Assembly: GCA_021732085.1 (NCBI GenBank)
Contig: JAKFVQ010000002.1
Span: forward strand, 1 to 64,000
Source: Candidatus Obscuribacterales bacterium
GTDB lineage: Bacteria; Cyanobacteriota; Vampirovibrionia; Obscuribacterales; Obscuribacteraceae
DNA: 64,000 nucleotides
Direction of reading: 5' to 3'
Of the stretch, positions 43,851 to 53,396 are shown in pieces. A program made the translations under genes and the position numbers. The number at the start of each line of letters is the position of its first letter. The first letter of the stretch is position 1. The notes below the pieces were generated by a model. It saw only the letters and a list, made by a program, of their open reading frames with translations, was not told where the DNA came from and made no database searches.

Positions 43851-44761
43851 TATTCGGCCATGAAAGTTTGGTTTCCACCGGCATCGCGCGCCTGGGACAT
43901 GGCAGCCCGTGCATACGACAAGAGCATAGTGCCCTCAGTATCCATTTCTGTCCGGAATTGAGATATTCCTATACTTACAGTCGCTTTAGCGCTTTTATCA
44001 TTGACTGCAAAATCATTCTCTGCAACCCGAATCCTTGCCCTTTCAGCAACTTCGACAGCCCCCTCGGCATTAGTGAACGGCAAAACTAAAACAAACTCAT
44101 AAGGTCCGGTACGCGCCAAAAGATCCGCCTTTCTGAGCCCCCGAGCCAGAACTTCAGCCGTTTGAGCAAGCAGAGCATCAATGCCCTTTTGCCCATGCTG
44201 CTTCAACAAATCCTTCTGCTGATCGACTTCAATCGCCATCACGGTCAAGAGATTGTTGTACCTGGAACATTGACTCAATTCAGTTTTCAAAAACTCCGCC
44301 AGATAACGAGAATTTCGCAGGGAAGTCAAACTATCAGTTAGTGAAAGTTCTGTAACCTGACTTTCCTTTTTTCGAAGCTCGTCTCGGAGTAACTTCTCAC
44401 GCAGAACAGTCTTAACTAGTGACAAAACATCTTGTGGTTCGAGTGGTTTTACCAGAATAGGATTTTCGTCTAGCTCTATCGTTGGCGGCGTGACCTGATT
44501 CTCAGCGCGCATAAAAATAACTGGGATGTACTTGGTTTTCTCATCGGCAGCCAAACGCCCAAAAACATCCAGCCCGCTCATTAACGGCATTTGGAGGTCA
44601 AGCAATATGATGTCCGGAGTTCGAACTTTACATGCTGCTAAGGCTTTGAAGCCATCGCTCGCAAGAGTGATGGTGAAACCAGCATTCTTCAAAAACTCGG
44701 CAACCAAAGCCAATTCAGCCTGCTGGTCATCGACTATGAGCACGCATTGGCTTTCTTTCAC
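43850..44761 (-). CDS. Response regulator with degenerate GGDEF domain
   Basis: 303 aa. Receiver domain: acidic pair Asp11/Asp12 (LIVDDQQ), phosphoacceptor Asp55 (LLDLQMP) and Lys105 (ILVKPLEP); the usual Thr/Ser switch residue before Ala is Arg85 (VIFMRA), which may weaken signalling. A coiled linker leads to a GGDEF fold (LTDSLTSLRNSRYLAEFL) whose signature is TGPYEF, so it should not synthesise cyclic di-GMP. Perhaps a phosphorylation-dependent binding or structural module. No histidine kinase is adjacent. The 3' end abuts the tRNA-Leu remnant. Confidence 0.88.
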   Translation of the reverse strand: MKESQCVLIVDDQQAELALVAEFLKNAGFTITLASDGFKALAACKVRTPDIILLDLQMPLMSGLDVFGRLAADEKTKYIPVIFMRAENQVTPPTIELDENPILVKPLEPQDVLSLVKTVLREKLLRDELRKKESQVTELSLTDSLTSLRNSRYLAEFLKTELSQCSRYNNLLTVMAIEVDQQKDLLKQHGQKGIDALLAQTAEVLARGLRKADLLARTGPYEFVLVLPFTNAEGAVEVAERARIRVAENDFAVNDKSAKATVSIGISQFRTEMDTEGTMLLSYARAAMSQARDAGGNQTFMAE

Positions 44762-44977
44762 TTGGCGACCGCTTTCTTGCAGCTAGTAAGGACTGGAATT
44801 ATTTTAGCCGATCCTCGCATGCTGAAAGCCAGTAAATGGTTTGGCAGCCTCGCTGTGTCATAATCTTGGCAAGCTTAAATCCAGCCGGAGCTTAATTGCT
44901 CTGGGTCACACGCTCGCTTCTTTCGCAACAATCTCTTTACGCCAATTTTCCCAACCGTATCTAAAGTAGTACCGGCA

Positions 44978-46504
44978 ATGTTGAAAGCACCACCCATAGT
45001 GTTAACTGCATTACTGCTCACATTGGTCTTGCTGGAGTTCCTCATTTTACCTACATTGGACACGGCAGGTATGAGGACCGGTGCTCGTTGGATTGCAGAG
45101 GACAAAAAGATCCTTCAGCTGAGTACGCTGCGCAACCTTGCAACAAACACAAACGCAGTTTGGAGATCAGAATTACATGGTCCCAAAAAACTGGCTGGTC
45201 ATCCACGAATCCTAGTAGTGGGTGACTCTTTTGTATGGGGAGACGGTTACGCTAACTGCAATGACCTTTGGTGGCGAATACTTGAGCGGGAACTTCATAG
45301 GCGAGGCTATCAAGATGCTGAGGTTTGCGCAGTGGGCCAATGCGGAATCAGCATGGGAAATGCAATTGCCCCAGCACAAAGAGCCATAGAACAATTGAAG
45401 CCTGATATCATCGTTTGGAGTTATATTCCAAACAACGCAAACGAACAGTTGTCACAGCGACCACTGATGAGCACGCTTGAAATGATAACAGAACAGTTTA
45501 AAGCCTCTGTTCCCCAACTTTGCGCATGGCTAAAGACAACAGTTGCCGAACGTTTCGAGGAAATGATTTCATGGGATCATGGAGATTCAAAAGATCCACA
45601 TCAATGGGAAAAAAAGTTGCTCGGGGGCGAAAACTTCGCACGCCTGAAAAATACGATGTGCCGTCTGGCAGATCTTTTCACTATCTATGACAGACCCGCA
45701 GTTGTAGTTCTTTTACCCACAATGCCGGTAGTGGGATACAACGAGGAACGTTTCAAACCAATAAAGGATTTTCTCTCGCTCATTAACGTAAATTTTTTGG
45801 ATTTGTCAGAGGGATACGTTGATTGGTTTAGAAATGAGCGAACAAGATATTGGAACGCAGGGAAATTTCAACTTGGTGATCGAATTTTGTGGATCAATCC
45901 TGCGAACGCTCACCCTAGTGCAACACTAGGGCAATACTATTCAGTCTCACTGGCCAAATATCTAACAAGGAGTTATCCGAAATATTTTAAAGAAGCGATT
46001 GTCGATAGCTCATTAGAAACAGACACCTCCAAGAGCCCAAACATCGAAATAAATGATTGCATGCCGCCTTGCTCCATCCTAGAGCTTCTGAAAATAAATG
46101 GGGGCTATCAACTGCAAATCCCGAATAACGAAGCACAGCTTTCTTTGCCTTTGGATCGTCCATTTGTCCAGCTAAATCTTCGCGAACCAAAAAGAATTTT
46201 TGGGATCACGATACGCGGAGTTAATTTGCGTACTGCTCGGATCGTAGTCAGCACAGAGAACAGCGAATTTAAGAGAGACATCGGTGAACTACGTGACTTG
46301 GGTAAGCAAACGGCTCAACCGCTGCCGAATGAACTTGGTGTTTTAACGTGGAAGCTCTCCTTGAAGGAGCCTGTAAACACCGTACGATTAGCCGACTTGC
46401 AATTCTGTAACTCGGGAAAACGTAAACTAGAGATTTTTTTCAGAACCAATAACTGCCAGACTGGAGATGCAAATACATTCAGTCCTGCTCAGAGCGTCAA
46501 TTAG
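44978..46504 (+). CDS. Membrane-anchored SGNH-hydrolase-like protein
   Basis: 508 aa. A single N-terminal membrane helix (VLTALLLTLVLLEFLILPTL) is followed by an SGNH/GDSL fold: block I ILVVGDSFVWGDGY with the nucleophile Ser, GQCGISMGN for the Gly block, and IVWSYIPNNAN for the Asn. The final block reads NPANAHPSATLG, where the catalytic Asp of D-x-x-H appears replaced, so activity is uncertain. A C-terminal ~150-residue beta domain is unrecognised. SGNH proteins in such loci often O-acetylate or deacylate polysaccharide. It opens the polysaccharide region. Confidence 0.8.
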   Translation: MLKAPPIVLTALLLTLVLLEFLILPTLDTAGMRTGARWIAEDKKILQLSTLRNLATNTNAVWRSELHGPKKLAGHPRILVVGDSFVWGDGYANCNDLWWRILERELHRRGYQDAEVCAVGQCGISMGNAIAPAQRAIEQLKPDIIVWSYIPNNANEQLSQRPLMSTLEMITEQFKASVPQLCAWLKTTVAERFEEMISWDHGDSKDPHQWEKKLLGGENFARLKNTMCRLADLFTIYDRPAVVVLLPTMPVVGYNEERFKPIKDFLSLINVNFLDLSEGYVDWFRNERTRYWNAGKFQLGDRILWINPANAHPSATLGQYYSVSLAKYLTRSYPKYFKEAIVDSSLETDTSKSPNIEINDCMPPCSILELLKINGGYQLQIPNNEAQLSLPLDRPFVQLNLREPKRIFGITIRGVNLRTARIVVSTENSEFKRDIGELRDLGKQTAQPLPNELGVLTWKLSLKEPVNTVRLADLQFCNSGKRKLEIFFRTNNCQTGDANTFSPAQSVN

Positions 46505-46537
46505 CATTTGCTTATCGAATTGTTTCGGAGGTATTTC

Positions 46538-46669
46538 TTGTCGGTGGGGACAATTACTAACGCTTGTAAATGCGTTCGAACCCGCGTACATGGTATTCTT
46601 GGCAAGCATTGGCTGTTCTCTCGGCAAGCGCAATTACTGAAGAATCAGTATTCGTCAGAACCGGACTAA
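46538..46669 (+). CDS. Possible 43-aa peptide
   Basis: TTG at 46538 preceded by GGAGG six bases upstream, ending TAA at 46669. The product is basic (TNACKCVRTRVHGILGKHWL, then QAQLLKNQYSSEPD). It fits between two same-strand genes of the polysaccharide region. The Shine-Dalgarno is the main support; no homology is recognised. Confidence 0.35.
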   Translation: MSVGTITNACKCVRTRVHGILGKHWLFSRQAQLLKNQYSSEPD

Positions 46670-46696
46670 AAGCCTACGCCTCCACTGGTAATCGCG

Positions 46697-48628
46697 TTGA
46701 AAACGACTATTTCAAATTCGACCTCAGAACTTGTTCCACTTAGCGGAATCGGCCCGGAGCAAAACAGCAGCCCGGCCTCGCGATACCAGATATGGTTTCT
46801 GGTGCTTGCATTTTCTCTCGGCATTTTCGCGTTACGTCAACCCTATCCAATCTATGATGATTGGTCCTATGGCTGGTCAGTCAAGCACTTGCTCGAAACA
46901 GGTAAACTTGAATATTTAGCGACTTTTGCCACTGCCATGCCTATGATTTTTGCTGGAGCAGTTGCAGCGAAAATATTCGGCTTCTCATTCGAGTTGCTGC
47001 ATGCTCTGACAGCGTTTTTCAACATAGTTTCAGCTTTGGGAATGTACTATGCAATCCGGCTTTGGACAAAGAATGTTCTTCTTGCCTGCATTGCGGCGAG
47101 CACCCTATTGTTCAATCCAATCTTGGTCAACATCTCGTTCGCGTTCATGACCGATACGGTAGCCCTAGCCTGCTCCACGTGGAGTTTTTGGTCATTATCA
47201 AAAATTTTAAAGAAACAAAGCAATGCTCTGATAATAGCACTATTTCTACTTATATCTTTCTTGGGAATTCTGACCAGGCAATCGTTTATAGCTTTCTGCC
47301 CCCTGCTTGTAGTTGCGGGTATAGCATCTTACAGGACGAACAAGGTAGCAAGCATCGTGCTGTTTTCAGGCATTCTGCTTCAAGTCTTTCTGTTATTCGG
47401 TGCAGACAGTTATTTGAAATCCCATATGCAATTTCCTGCTGATTATCTGCGATTGAAATTCGCGTTTACAAACGTTATGCAAGGATGGTTGCAAAAACCT
47501 AGCACACTTGTATTTGACGCTTGGACTACAACAGCAAAGATAATGACTTATCTGGGTCCATTCTCATTTCCACTTATCGTATGGAAATTACCGCAAATTC
47601 TGCAAGCCACTTGGTCCACGGAGAACACAATAGGAGCTTTAAGCAAAAGAAGCGCCTCCTGGACTTCATTACTCATAGCACTACTTTTCGTAGCGGCTCC
47701 TCTCACCTTTATTTCTTGTTTTTGTGGAGACTGGATGCCCTATTTTCACGCCTTCTGGGATTTTCCTCGGGTTGGTTCATATACGTGGATCACAAACGAA
47801 TCCGTCAGAACCGAGGCTATGACTCAATATTGGACTTTCGCCTGCACCTTCATTGGCACTCTGTCATTTTGGGTTAGTTCATACAGCGTTGCTGATCTTA
47901 TGGGGATGGCGAAAACATCAAAAAATAAAGACGTGATATTGTTTTTGTCTGCCCTGCTCTCCTGTGTCATAGTAATGCTTGCCTTTGCGTTTATCCAAGA
48001 GAATAGCGTCAACTACGATCGCTATTTGATACCATTTTTAGTGCCCCTCATGCTAGTGACTTGCATGGACCCGGATGCACCAGCAAAGAAAGGCAGCAAT
48101 GAGATCCTCGGAAGTGTAAGTGACATAGCCACCTGGCAGCCAGCGAGACCGGCATTCATCAGCACTCTATTGCTGGCGTCGTATTCCTTCCTCGCGGCCA
48201 CAGATTTTGTGAATTTCCAAAACGCCAGATGGAAGGCAGCTCTCCATATGGAAGCAAAAGGCGCTCGTGTAGATGAATTGGACGTGGGGCCGGACTACAT
48301 TTTTTTCAAAGTACCGGCAATCTATCAATACTCCAGCCCTGAGACAGAATTGCCACCATTTGCAAAGAACCCTATGACTGGTCCACTTCCACTGGGCGAG
48401 GTACGCAGATGGCCGGTATTGAACGAGAAATATGTGCTCAATCCGGAATTTGATGAATCCCTTTTTGTTGGCTTCAGGCCTATATATAGACAGCCATACT
48501 GGAGTCCATGGTATTTGCAAGAGAAGCAAATCCTGGTTATGGAAAAGAATCCGCTGAGTACGGAAAAGTACATTCGCCCAGCTTGGGTGTACGACATAAT
48601 TCGCCCCATCACCCATACGGGTAATTGA
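46697..48628 (+). CDS. Polytopic membrane protein, GT39/ArnT-like glycosyltransferase
   Basis: 643 aa from a TTG at 46697 (no ATG precedes the first helix, and Shine-Dalgarno is weak, so the start is uncertain). About eleven hydrophobic segments. After the first one, PIYDDWSYGWSVKHLLETG resembles the catalytic acidic loop (D-D/E) of lipid-linked sugar transferases of the PMT/ArnT (GT39) fold. Such enzymes move a sugar from a polyprenyl phosphate carrier at the outer face of the inner membrane. A C-terminal ~130-residue tail is soluble. It fits a role in modifying the polymer made in this region. Confidence 0.78.
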   Translation: MKTTISNSTSELVPLSGIGPEQNSSPASRYQIWFLVLAFSLGIFALRQPYPIYDDWSYGWSVKHLLETGKLEYLATFATAMPMIFAGAVAAKIFGFSFELLHALTAFFNIVSALGMYYAIRLWTKNVLLACIAASTLLFNPILVNISFAFMTDTVALACSTWSFWSLSKILKKQSNALIIALFLLISFLGILTRQSFIAFCPLLVVAGIASYRTNKVASIVLFSGILLQVFLLFGADSYLKSHMQFPADYLRLKFAFTNVMQGWLQKPSTLVFDAWTTTAKIMTYLGPFSFPLIVWKLPQILQATWSTENTIGALSKRSASWTSLLIALLFVAAPLTFISCFCGDWMPYFHAFWDFPRVGSYTWITNESVRTEAMTQYWTFACTFIGTLSFWVSSYSVADLMGMAKTSKNKDVILFLSALLSCVIVMLAFAFIQENSVNYDRYLIPFLVPLMLVTCMDPDAPAKKGSNEILGSVSDIATWQPARPAFISTLLLASYSFLAATDFVNFQNARWKAALHMEAKGARVDELDVGPDYIFFKVPAIYQYSSPETELPPFAKNPMTGPLPLGEVRRWPVLNEKYVLNPEFDESLFVGFRPIYRQPYWSPWYLQEKQILVMEKNPLSTEKYIRPAWVYDIIRPITHTGN

Positions 48629-48808
48629 AATGGCGCAAATAGGCGATTCGAAATAAGCGCCCTCGCTATAGAATCATAATAAATGAACTGGTGATTGCTA
48701 TTGATGTGAAGCCATCGAGAGCATAGTCCGTTAGCTTTGCGAGCCGCTTTGGGCACAGAGAATGCCTTAGATCCTTGATCACCAATAATCGTACATTCGG
48801 GAGGCAAT

Positions 48809-49078
48809 ATGACTAATACCGCAATAGACTTAGAGAGCGCCGGTAACCCTTCCACGCCTGCAGATGAGCTATCACAAATTGCTATAAGGCAGCCGAGACT
48901 CAGCATAAAGCTCCGACTGGCCGAAAACGTCAATACACCGCATGTGGTGCTATTTACACTTGCATTCGACAACGATGTGGAAGTGAGGGCTGCCGTTGCT
49001 CGCAATCCTTCTACGCCGAAATCACTTCACCATTTCTTGCGCAATGATTCCTCGGAACTTGTTCGTAATTCGCTGTAA
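48809..49078 (+). CDS. Short leucine-rich-repeat-variant (LRV) protein
   Basis: 89 aa; ATG at 48809 with GGGAGG six bases upstream. Three short units with the N-P-S/x-T-P signature (AGNPSTPADELSQIA, LAENVNTPHVVLFTLA, VARNPSTPKSLHHFL) match the leucine-rich repeat variant, an alpha-helical solenoid that binds proteins. Far shorter than most LRV proteins, so perhaps a capping or adaptor piece. Convergent with the glycine-zipper protein gene. Confidence 0.7.
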   Translation: MTNTAIDLESAGNPSTPADELSQIAIRQPRLSIKLRLAENVNTPHVVLFTLAFDNDVEVRAAVARNPSTPKSLHHFLRNDSSELVRNSL

Positions 49079-49167
49079 GAATCAACAGGTTGCTCTCTTG
49101 GAAGCGTCGTCATCTTCCGGCAAGGCTTGTCCGATAGCCTCCGTTGCGCAGCAACTATATATAATGA

Positions 49168-49980
49168 TTAATGGCAGAAGGTGGCTGTACTTTCCGATTT
49201 TTCGAAATAGCGCTTAAGCCCACGAGATTCCAACTCATTCAGAAGCTCGAGTGCTCTGGCGATATTCATAACTTGAATGCTCTTGTTCCAGGCTACGTAA
49301 GCAATTGCTCCGCCCATTACTGCACCCGCTAAACCGCCCATGATGGCACCGGCGGCTGCGCCAACCCAGCCCACAACTTTTGCGCAGGCAGCGTCATTAG
49401 CACGAGCGCTCAAGTAGCTCAGCTGTAGAGGGCGATAGAAATCCGCGGGCTTCAAGGCGCCTAGTTCGGATACCTTAAAAGATGGAAGTCCAAGAGCTTT
49501 TCGTACTCGGAGAACCGAGCAAATAAATTTTAGGCCTCTGGCTTTAGGATTGGCGGTCGCAAACCGAGCGAATTCTTCGCACCCGATGACCGCCTCACGT
49601 CCGACGAATCCGGACTTCGCACAACGCTCTAATAGGTCAACAAGGTCGGTCCAAAGGACATCGCTAGAGAATTTCAAAGCATGAAGGTGAGATAAATCAT
49701 GAGCCGCTGCAGCTAAGCTGGCTTTATCGTTGCGGCCCGCCGCCAGGGCTTCGATCAGTCCAAAGTTGTCGCGAACGAGCTTTGCCGCGTCACGCTCAGC
49801 ATTTGACAGGTCAGCGCTAGAAAGCTCGCGCTCGAGGGATTCCGGGCTCAGAACCGGCAAGCGAGGGATGCGGTTGAGCGGATCTACAGAACTGGCAGCT
49901 CTTCCAAGACTTCTGAAATTAGGGTCCATGCTTACGTAAGCTTGTTGGACCTTGCTCAGATTGTGGATGCCGTTTGTCAT
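49168..49980 (-). CDS. Glycine-zipper membrane protein of unknown function
   Basis: 270 aa from the ATG at 49980; 44 upstream in-frame codons are unlikely. Residues 1-190 are soluble and helical. Then VGWVGAAAGAIMGGLAGAV and GGAIAYVAW form a glycine-zipper (G-x3-G repeats) that should insert in membranes, followed by a short helical tail (IARALELLNELESRGLKRYF). Glycine zippers occur in pore-forming toxins and channel-like proteins and in membrane-protein anchors. No toxin or immunity annotation can be made. Convergent with the LRV gene. Confidence 0.6.
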   Translation of the reverse strand: MTNGIHNLSKVQQAYVSMDPNFRSLGRAASSVDPLNRIPRLPVLSPESLERELSSADLSNAERDAAKLVRDNFGLIEALAAGRNDKASLAAAAHDLSHLHALKFSSDVLWTDLVDLLERCAKSGFVGREAVIGCEEFARFATANPKARGLKFICSVLRVRKALGLPSFKVSELGALKPADFYRPLQLSYLSARANDAACAKVVGWVGAAAGAIMGGLAGAVMGGAIAYVAWNKSIQVMNIARALELLNELESRGLKRYFEKSESTATFCH

Positions 49981-50520
49981 TTTGCCTACCAGTGATTCGA
50001 TACTACTAGGATATGACCTGGGCAGGAATCTGTGACTGTAGAATCGAACGAACTTTCGGAGGAAACAACTGCACAATAAAGCAGCCCGACTGTGCAATCG
50101 CGCAGTGCCCACTACGGCTATACCCCAGCGCCCGGCAGCGGATATTCACAGAGCACGGACATCAGGCTCAGCACAAAGTCCTGCCTCAGGGTGTACAGAA
50201 GGGCTGGGCCGCATTAAATGCTGGCCCCAGGATGGGAAAATCCGCACTCCATACGCCTTTGTGAGTTTTCCTTAACGAGAAAGCTAAATTTGAATAGTTT
50301 ATAGTGTTTTTGGACGTCAATCCAGGGCGAAATCAGTACGCAAAACGGCTCCACAAGCTCGATGCGAGTGATGTCTCCAACTCGACGCCAGTGACGTCTT
50401 CGGCCCAATTCGAAACGGCAGCGCAGGCTTCCAAACCGGATTCGAATCGGAGCGCATGAAATGGGAGCGCAGGCTTCCAGCCTGCTTCGGAAGTTACCTG
50501 TATTGGAAAAAATTGGAATC
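49981..50520. repeat. Intergenic region with two hairpin-repeat copies (50417-50445, 50462-50490)
   Basis: About 540 bases without a confident gene. It holds a degenerate and an intact copy of the GCAGGCT-TCC-AGCCTGC element. The intact copy is read as the first codons (MGAQASSLLR) of the frame that continues into the glycosyltransferase gene, so that N-terminal extension is repeat-derived and not called. Confidence 0.75.
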
Positions 50521-51345
50521 ATGGCAAACAGAAGATCAGGACAAGTCAGTGAAGGCATCGTGTCTCTGCAGGACATCGAAGCAGTTGCGCAAAGAAATAC
50601 CGCCGAAAGAGCGCGGCAACAAGCAGCAAAGCTAGCGGCAGAAGCGCTTGAACAACGAGCCTTAATAGACATCGTAATGCCGGTTCAAAACGAAGGCAAA
50701 AACATCACTGCTATTCTAAACTCGCTGGAACAACACGTTTCCACACCATTCCGATTGCTCATTTGCTATGAAAATGAAACCGACAAGACTTTGACTTTTG
50801 CAAAATCCTTCAGAGGTGCCATCGACATAGAGTTCGTAAAGAACAAAGGATTCGGTCCATTCGGCGCAGTAATGAGCGGAATCGAATATTCAGACGCGCC
50901 GTCGGTAATTTGTCTCAATCCTGATGATGTTACAAAAGCCGCGCTCATCGATGGTTTATACAGAAAATTGACGGAAGGACGGCACGATTTAGTCATCGCA
51001 AGTCGTTTTATAAATGGCGGCTGCATGGAAGTTGGTTCGCCGCTCAAATCTGCCATGACCCGCGCCAGCGCCAAGGTGATGCAAATTCTTGGTAATTTGC
51101 CTGTCAATGATCCGACTAGCCGAATTCGAATTTATGCAAATCGAATGATCAAAGAAATTCCGATCGAATCGACGGACGAGGCTTTCAATCTCGAACTAGT
51201 TGTTAAAGGGGCTCGTGCTGGCTATTCAATCGCGGAAGTTCCATACAGACAAATTCAGCTAGCCCAAGGGAAAAGCTCACCTGATGCTGTCCCATCGCAA
51301 CTGCGCTGGTTTGCCTATGCAGTAAGTACAGCATTCAAATCATGA
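50521..51345 (+). CDS. GT2-family glycosyltransferase
   Basis: 274 aa from the ATG at 50521. A ~50-residue helical N-terminus precedes a GT-A fold (IDIVMPVQNEGKNITAILNSL). The DxD region reads CLNPDDV, and later SRFINGGCMEVGSPLKSA resembles polyprenyl-phosphate mannosyl- or glucosyltransferases (Dpm1-like), as does NDPTSRIRIYANRMI. No C-terminal membrane helices, so soluble or peripheral. Transfers a sugar from a nucleotide donor, probably to polyprenyl phosphate, which would supply the GT39-type enzymes nearby. Acceptor is inferred. Confidence 0.85.
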   Translation: MANRRSGQVSEGIVSLQDIEAVAQRNTAERARQQAAKLAAEALEQRALIDIVMPVQNEGKNITAILNSLEQHVSTPFRLLICYENETDKTLTFAKSFRGAIDIEFVKNKGFGPFGAVMSGIEYSDAPSVICLNPDDVTKAALIDGLYRKLTEGRHDLVIASRFINGGCMEVGSPLKSAMTRASAKVMQILGNLPVNDPTSRIRIYANRMIKEIPIESTDEAFNLELVVKGARAGYSIAEVPYRQIQLAQGKSSPDAVPSQLRWFAYAVSTAFKS

Positions 51346-51368
51346 GTTCATTGCTCACGTCACAGCGC

Positions 51369-51453
51369 TCGAAGCGGGCAGGATGCCGACAGGATGCCCG
51401 CGCTCCCATTGAGCATTCATTCGCACACAACGCAGCCTCGAAGTGGGCAGGCT
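51369..51453. repeat. Hairpin-repeat copies, GCGGGCA variant
   Basis: TCGAAGCGGGCAGGATGCC...GACAGGATGCCCGCGCTCCCAT with a partial second copy (CTCGAAGTGGGCAGGCT at 51437). Opposite orientation to the 36862 copies; stem GCGGGCA/TGCCCGC replaces GCAGGCT/AGCCTGC. Confidence 0.85.
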
Positions 51454-51471
51454 CTAGAGTTCTCATGGAAT

Positions 51472-52251
51472 TTATTCGCTTTCGCCCATGATCTGTTTGT
51501 AGATTGGAATGACCTCTTCCGGGGTTCCTTGCATGTGCACAGTTCCCTTCGAGAGAAGAATAGCTTTGCTGGCATAGCTAGCGGCTTGCAAATCATGTGT
51601 GACCAGAATCACGCTCGTGCCAGCCGCAATCATTTCCTCGATTTTGTCGAAGCACTTTCTTTGAAAGCGAATATCTCCAACAGCGAGCGCTTCATCAACA
51701 ATCAAGACATCCGGGTTAACAGCAGTTGCGCAAGCATAAGCCAAGCGGATCACCATTCCGCTGGAATAGGTCTTTATAGGCTGATCGATAAAGTCACCGA
51801 TTTCAGCGAATTCAAGAATCTTGGGAAGATGCGTCTGCATCTCTGCTTCAGTTATTCCGAGCAACAATCCGTAGAGAATAACGTTCTCACGGCCCGTTGA
51901 TTCGTGCTGAAAACCCGCGCCAAGTTCAAGAATTGCAGTGACGCGCCCAAATCTTCTTACATCGCCAACGGTCGGTTGAAGAGTACCAGCGATGATTTGA
52001 AGTAGAGTTGATTTGCCGGATCCATTCGGACCAAGCAAAACAGTCAAATGCCCTTTAGGGAATGTGACAGAAACATCCTTGAGCGCCCAAAAGTCGCGAT
52101 GAAAAGATCGCTTGTCTAAGAACAAAATTTCCTTCAATCGGTCGATTGGCTTTTGGTAAATCTTGTATCGTTTAGATACGCTGCAAACTTCAGCTGCGGC
52201 TGGCTCTGTGCCCGGCTGTGATTGAATCTCGTTTTTAACTTCTACTGCCAC
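51472..52251 (-). CDS. ABC polysaccharide exporter, ATP-binding subunit (Wzt/TagH type)
   Basis: 259 aa. Walker A GPNGSGKS, Q-loop region LELGAGFQHESTGREN, signature YSSGMVIRLAYA (the S-S-G-M form is typical of Wzt/TagH/KpsT exporters), Walker B VLIVDEAL and switch LVTHDL. It begins with a short low-complexity extension (EVKNEIQSQPGTEPAAAE). No C-terminal carbohydrate-binding domain, so terminal-sugar recognition of the O9a type is absent. Works with the permease ten bases upstream to flip or export lipid-linked polymer across the inner membrane. Confidence 0.95.
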   Translation of the reverse strand: MAVEVKNEIQSQPGTEPAAAEVCSVSKRYKIYQKPIDRLKEILFLDKRSFHRDFWALKDVSVTFPKGHLTVLLGPNGSGKSTLLQIIAGTLQPTVGDVRRFGRVTAILELGAGFQHESTGRENVILYGLLLGITEAEMQTHLPKILEFAEIGDFIDQPIKTYSSGMVIRLAYACATAVNPDVLIVDEALAVGDIRFQRKCFDKIEEMIAAGTSVILVTHDLQAASYASKAILLSKGTVHMQGTPEEVIPIYKQIMGESE

Positions 52252-52260
52252 GACAATTCC

Positions 52261-53277
52261 TCACATCACATCCGCGAAAGACTTCTTTGTTTTCAAAAAG
52301 AAAGCCAAACCAAGACCAAAAATCAGAAACGAAACCGCCCCGTAGATCACCATGCCGGACCAATCAGGCATTACGCCTTCAAGCATCACTCTTCTAAAAT
52401 CATCGATGATGCCTGCAAGTGGATTCAAGGCGAGAACCCATTGATATTCTTTCGGAACGCTGCTTGAAGGATAGAGAATAGGAGTGGCATACATGCCGGC
52501 TTGGAGGGCAAGCGAGACAAAGTGTCTTGTATCTCGAACGAAAACTCCGAGACTTGCAAGTATCCAACTCGCTCCAGCTGAGAATGCAACCAGACAAATG
52601 CAAGGAAACAGCAAAAGAGGAAGAGTTGCATGAATGCCACCACCAAATATTGCAACTGCCCCGAGTAAGATTACAAATGCGATGAATTGCGTACAGACTG
52701 CTGAACAGAGATTCACCAGAGGAAGGACCTCGGTCGGAAAAACGACTTTCGTGACAAAGTTCGGATTTTCCAAGATGCATGTAGCTGCTCGTGAAACCGA
52801 TTCAGCAAAAATGGACCAGGGAATCATCCCTGCCATGAAGTAGATTGCAAAATTGCTGGTACTATCACTGCCGCCGAATCTGATTTTCAGAACGATTGAA
52901 AACACAAAGGTGTAAATGACCAACTGTCCCAGCGGGTGCAGGAGAGGCCAGAGCTTGCCGAGCAGTGAACCCTTGTAGCGATTTGACACATCGCGATGTG
53001 TCAGCAGCATGAGGATTTTTCGGTTTGCCCAAAGCACGGACAAGCCAGTCCGCTCAGCGCTTGCCACATGGCGATCCTTTAACGCGGACGTCGTTGCTGT
53101 CGATGGCTGCCCGACATCGTTTGCTTTATCAGTTCTTTCTTGGGTTGAAACCGGTTGCAAATTCACTTCCTCAGTTGCTCTTAGATTGCCACACATAGGC
53201 TTCGGGCAATAAAATGGCAGCTTGATAATACCAATTGCCGCGTCCGGAAACTTGACAAGAATTTGAGGTTCGCGCAT
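52261..53277 (-). CDS. ABC polysaccharide exporter, permease subunit (Wzm/TagG type)
   Basis: 338 aa from the ATG at 53277 (GGGG upstream; GTG at 53301 is an alternative). A ~75-residue polar N-terminus with two Cys (PFYCPKPMCGNL) precedes an ABC-2 membrane domain with six helices (MLLTHRDVSNRYKGSLLGK, QLVIYTFVFSIVLKIRF, AGMIPWSIFAESVSRA, MYATPILYPSSSVPKE, NPLAGIIDDFR). The domain is the transport pore for lipid-linked polysaccharide. Paired with the ATPase gene next to it. The N-terminal extension is unusual for the family. Confidence 0.94.
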   Translation of the reverse strand: MREPQILVKFPDAAIGIIKLPFYCPKPMCGNLRATEEVNLQPVSTQERTDKANDVGQPSTATTSALKDRHVASAERTGLSVLWANRKILMLLTHRDVSNRYKGSLLGKLWPLLHPLGQLVIYTFVFSIVLKIRFGGSDSTSNFAIYFMAGMIPWSIFAESVSRAATCILENPNFVTKVVFPTEVLPLVNLCSAVCTQFIAFVILLGAVAIFGGGIHATLPLLLFPCICLVAFSAGASWILASLGVFVRDTRHFVSLALQAGMYATPILYPSSSVPKEYQWVLALNPLAGIIDDFRRVMLEGVMPDWSGMVIYGAVSFLIFGLGLAFFLKTKKSFADVM

Positions 53278-53396
53278 GTCACCCCACTTTGGGTTGTCCA
53301 CACGGTTAAAATTTCTTCAGCAACAACTGGATTAGCGCCATCTAAACAAGATTGCGAAGCAGTTCCAAAAGTCATTCGTTGCAGGATCAGCATCAA

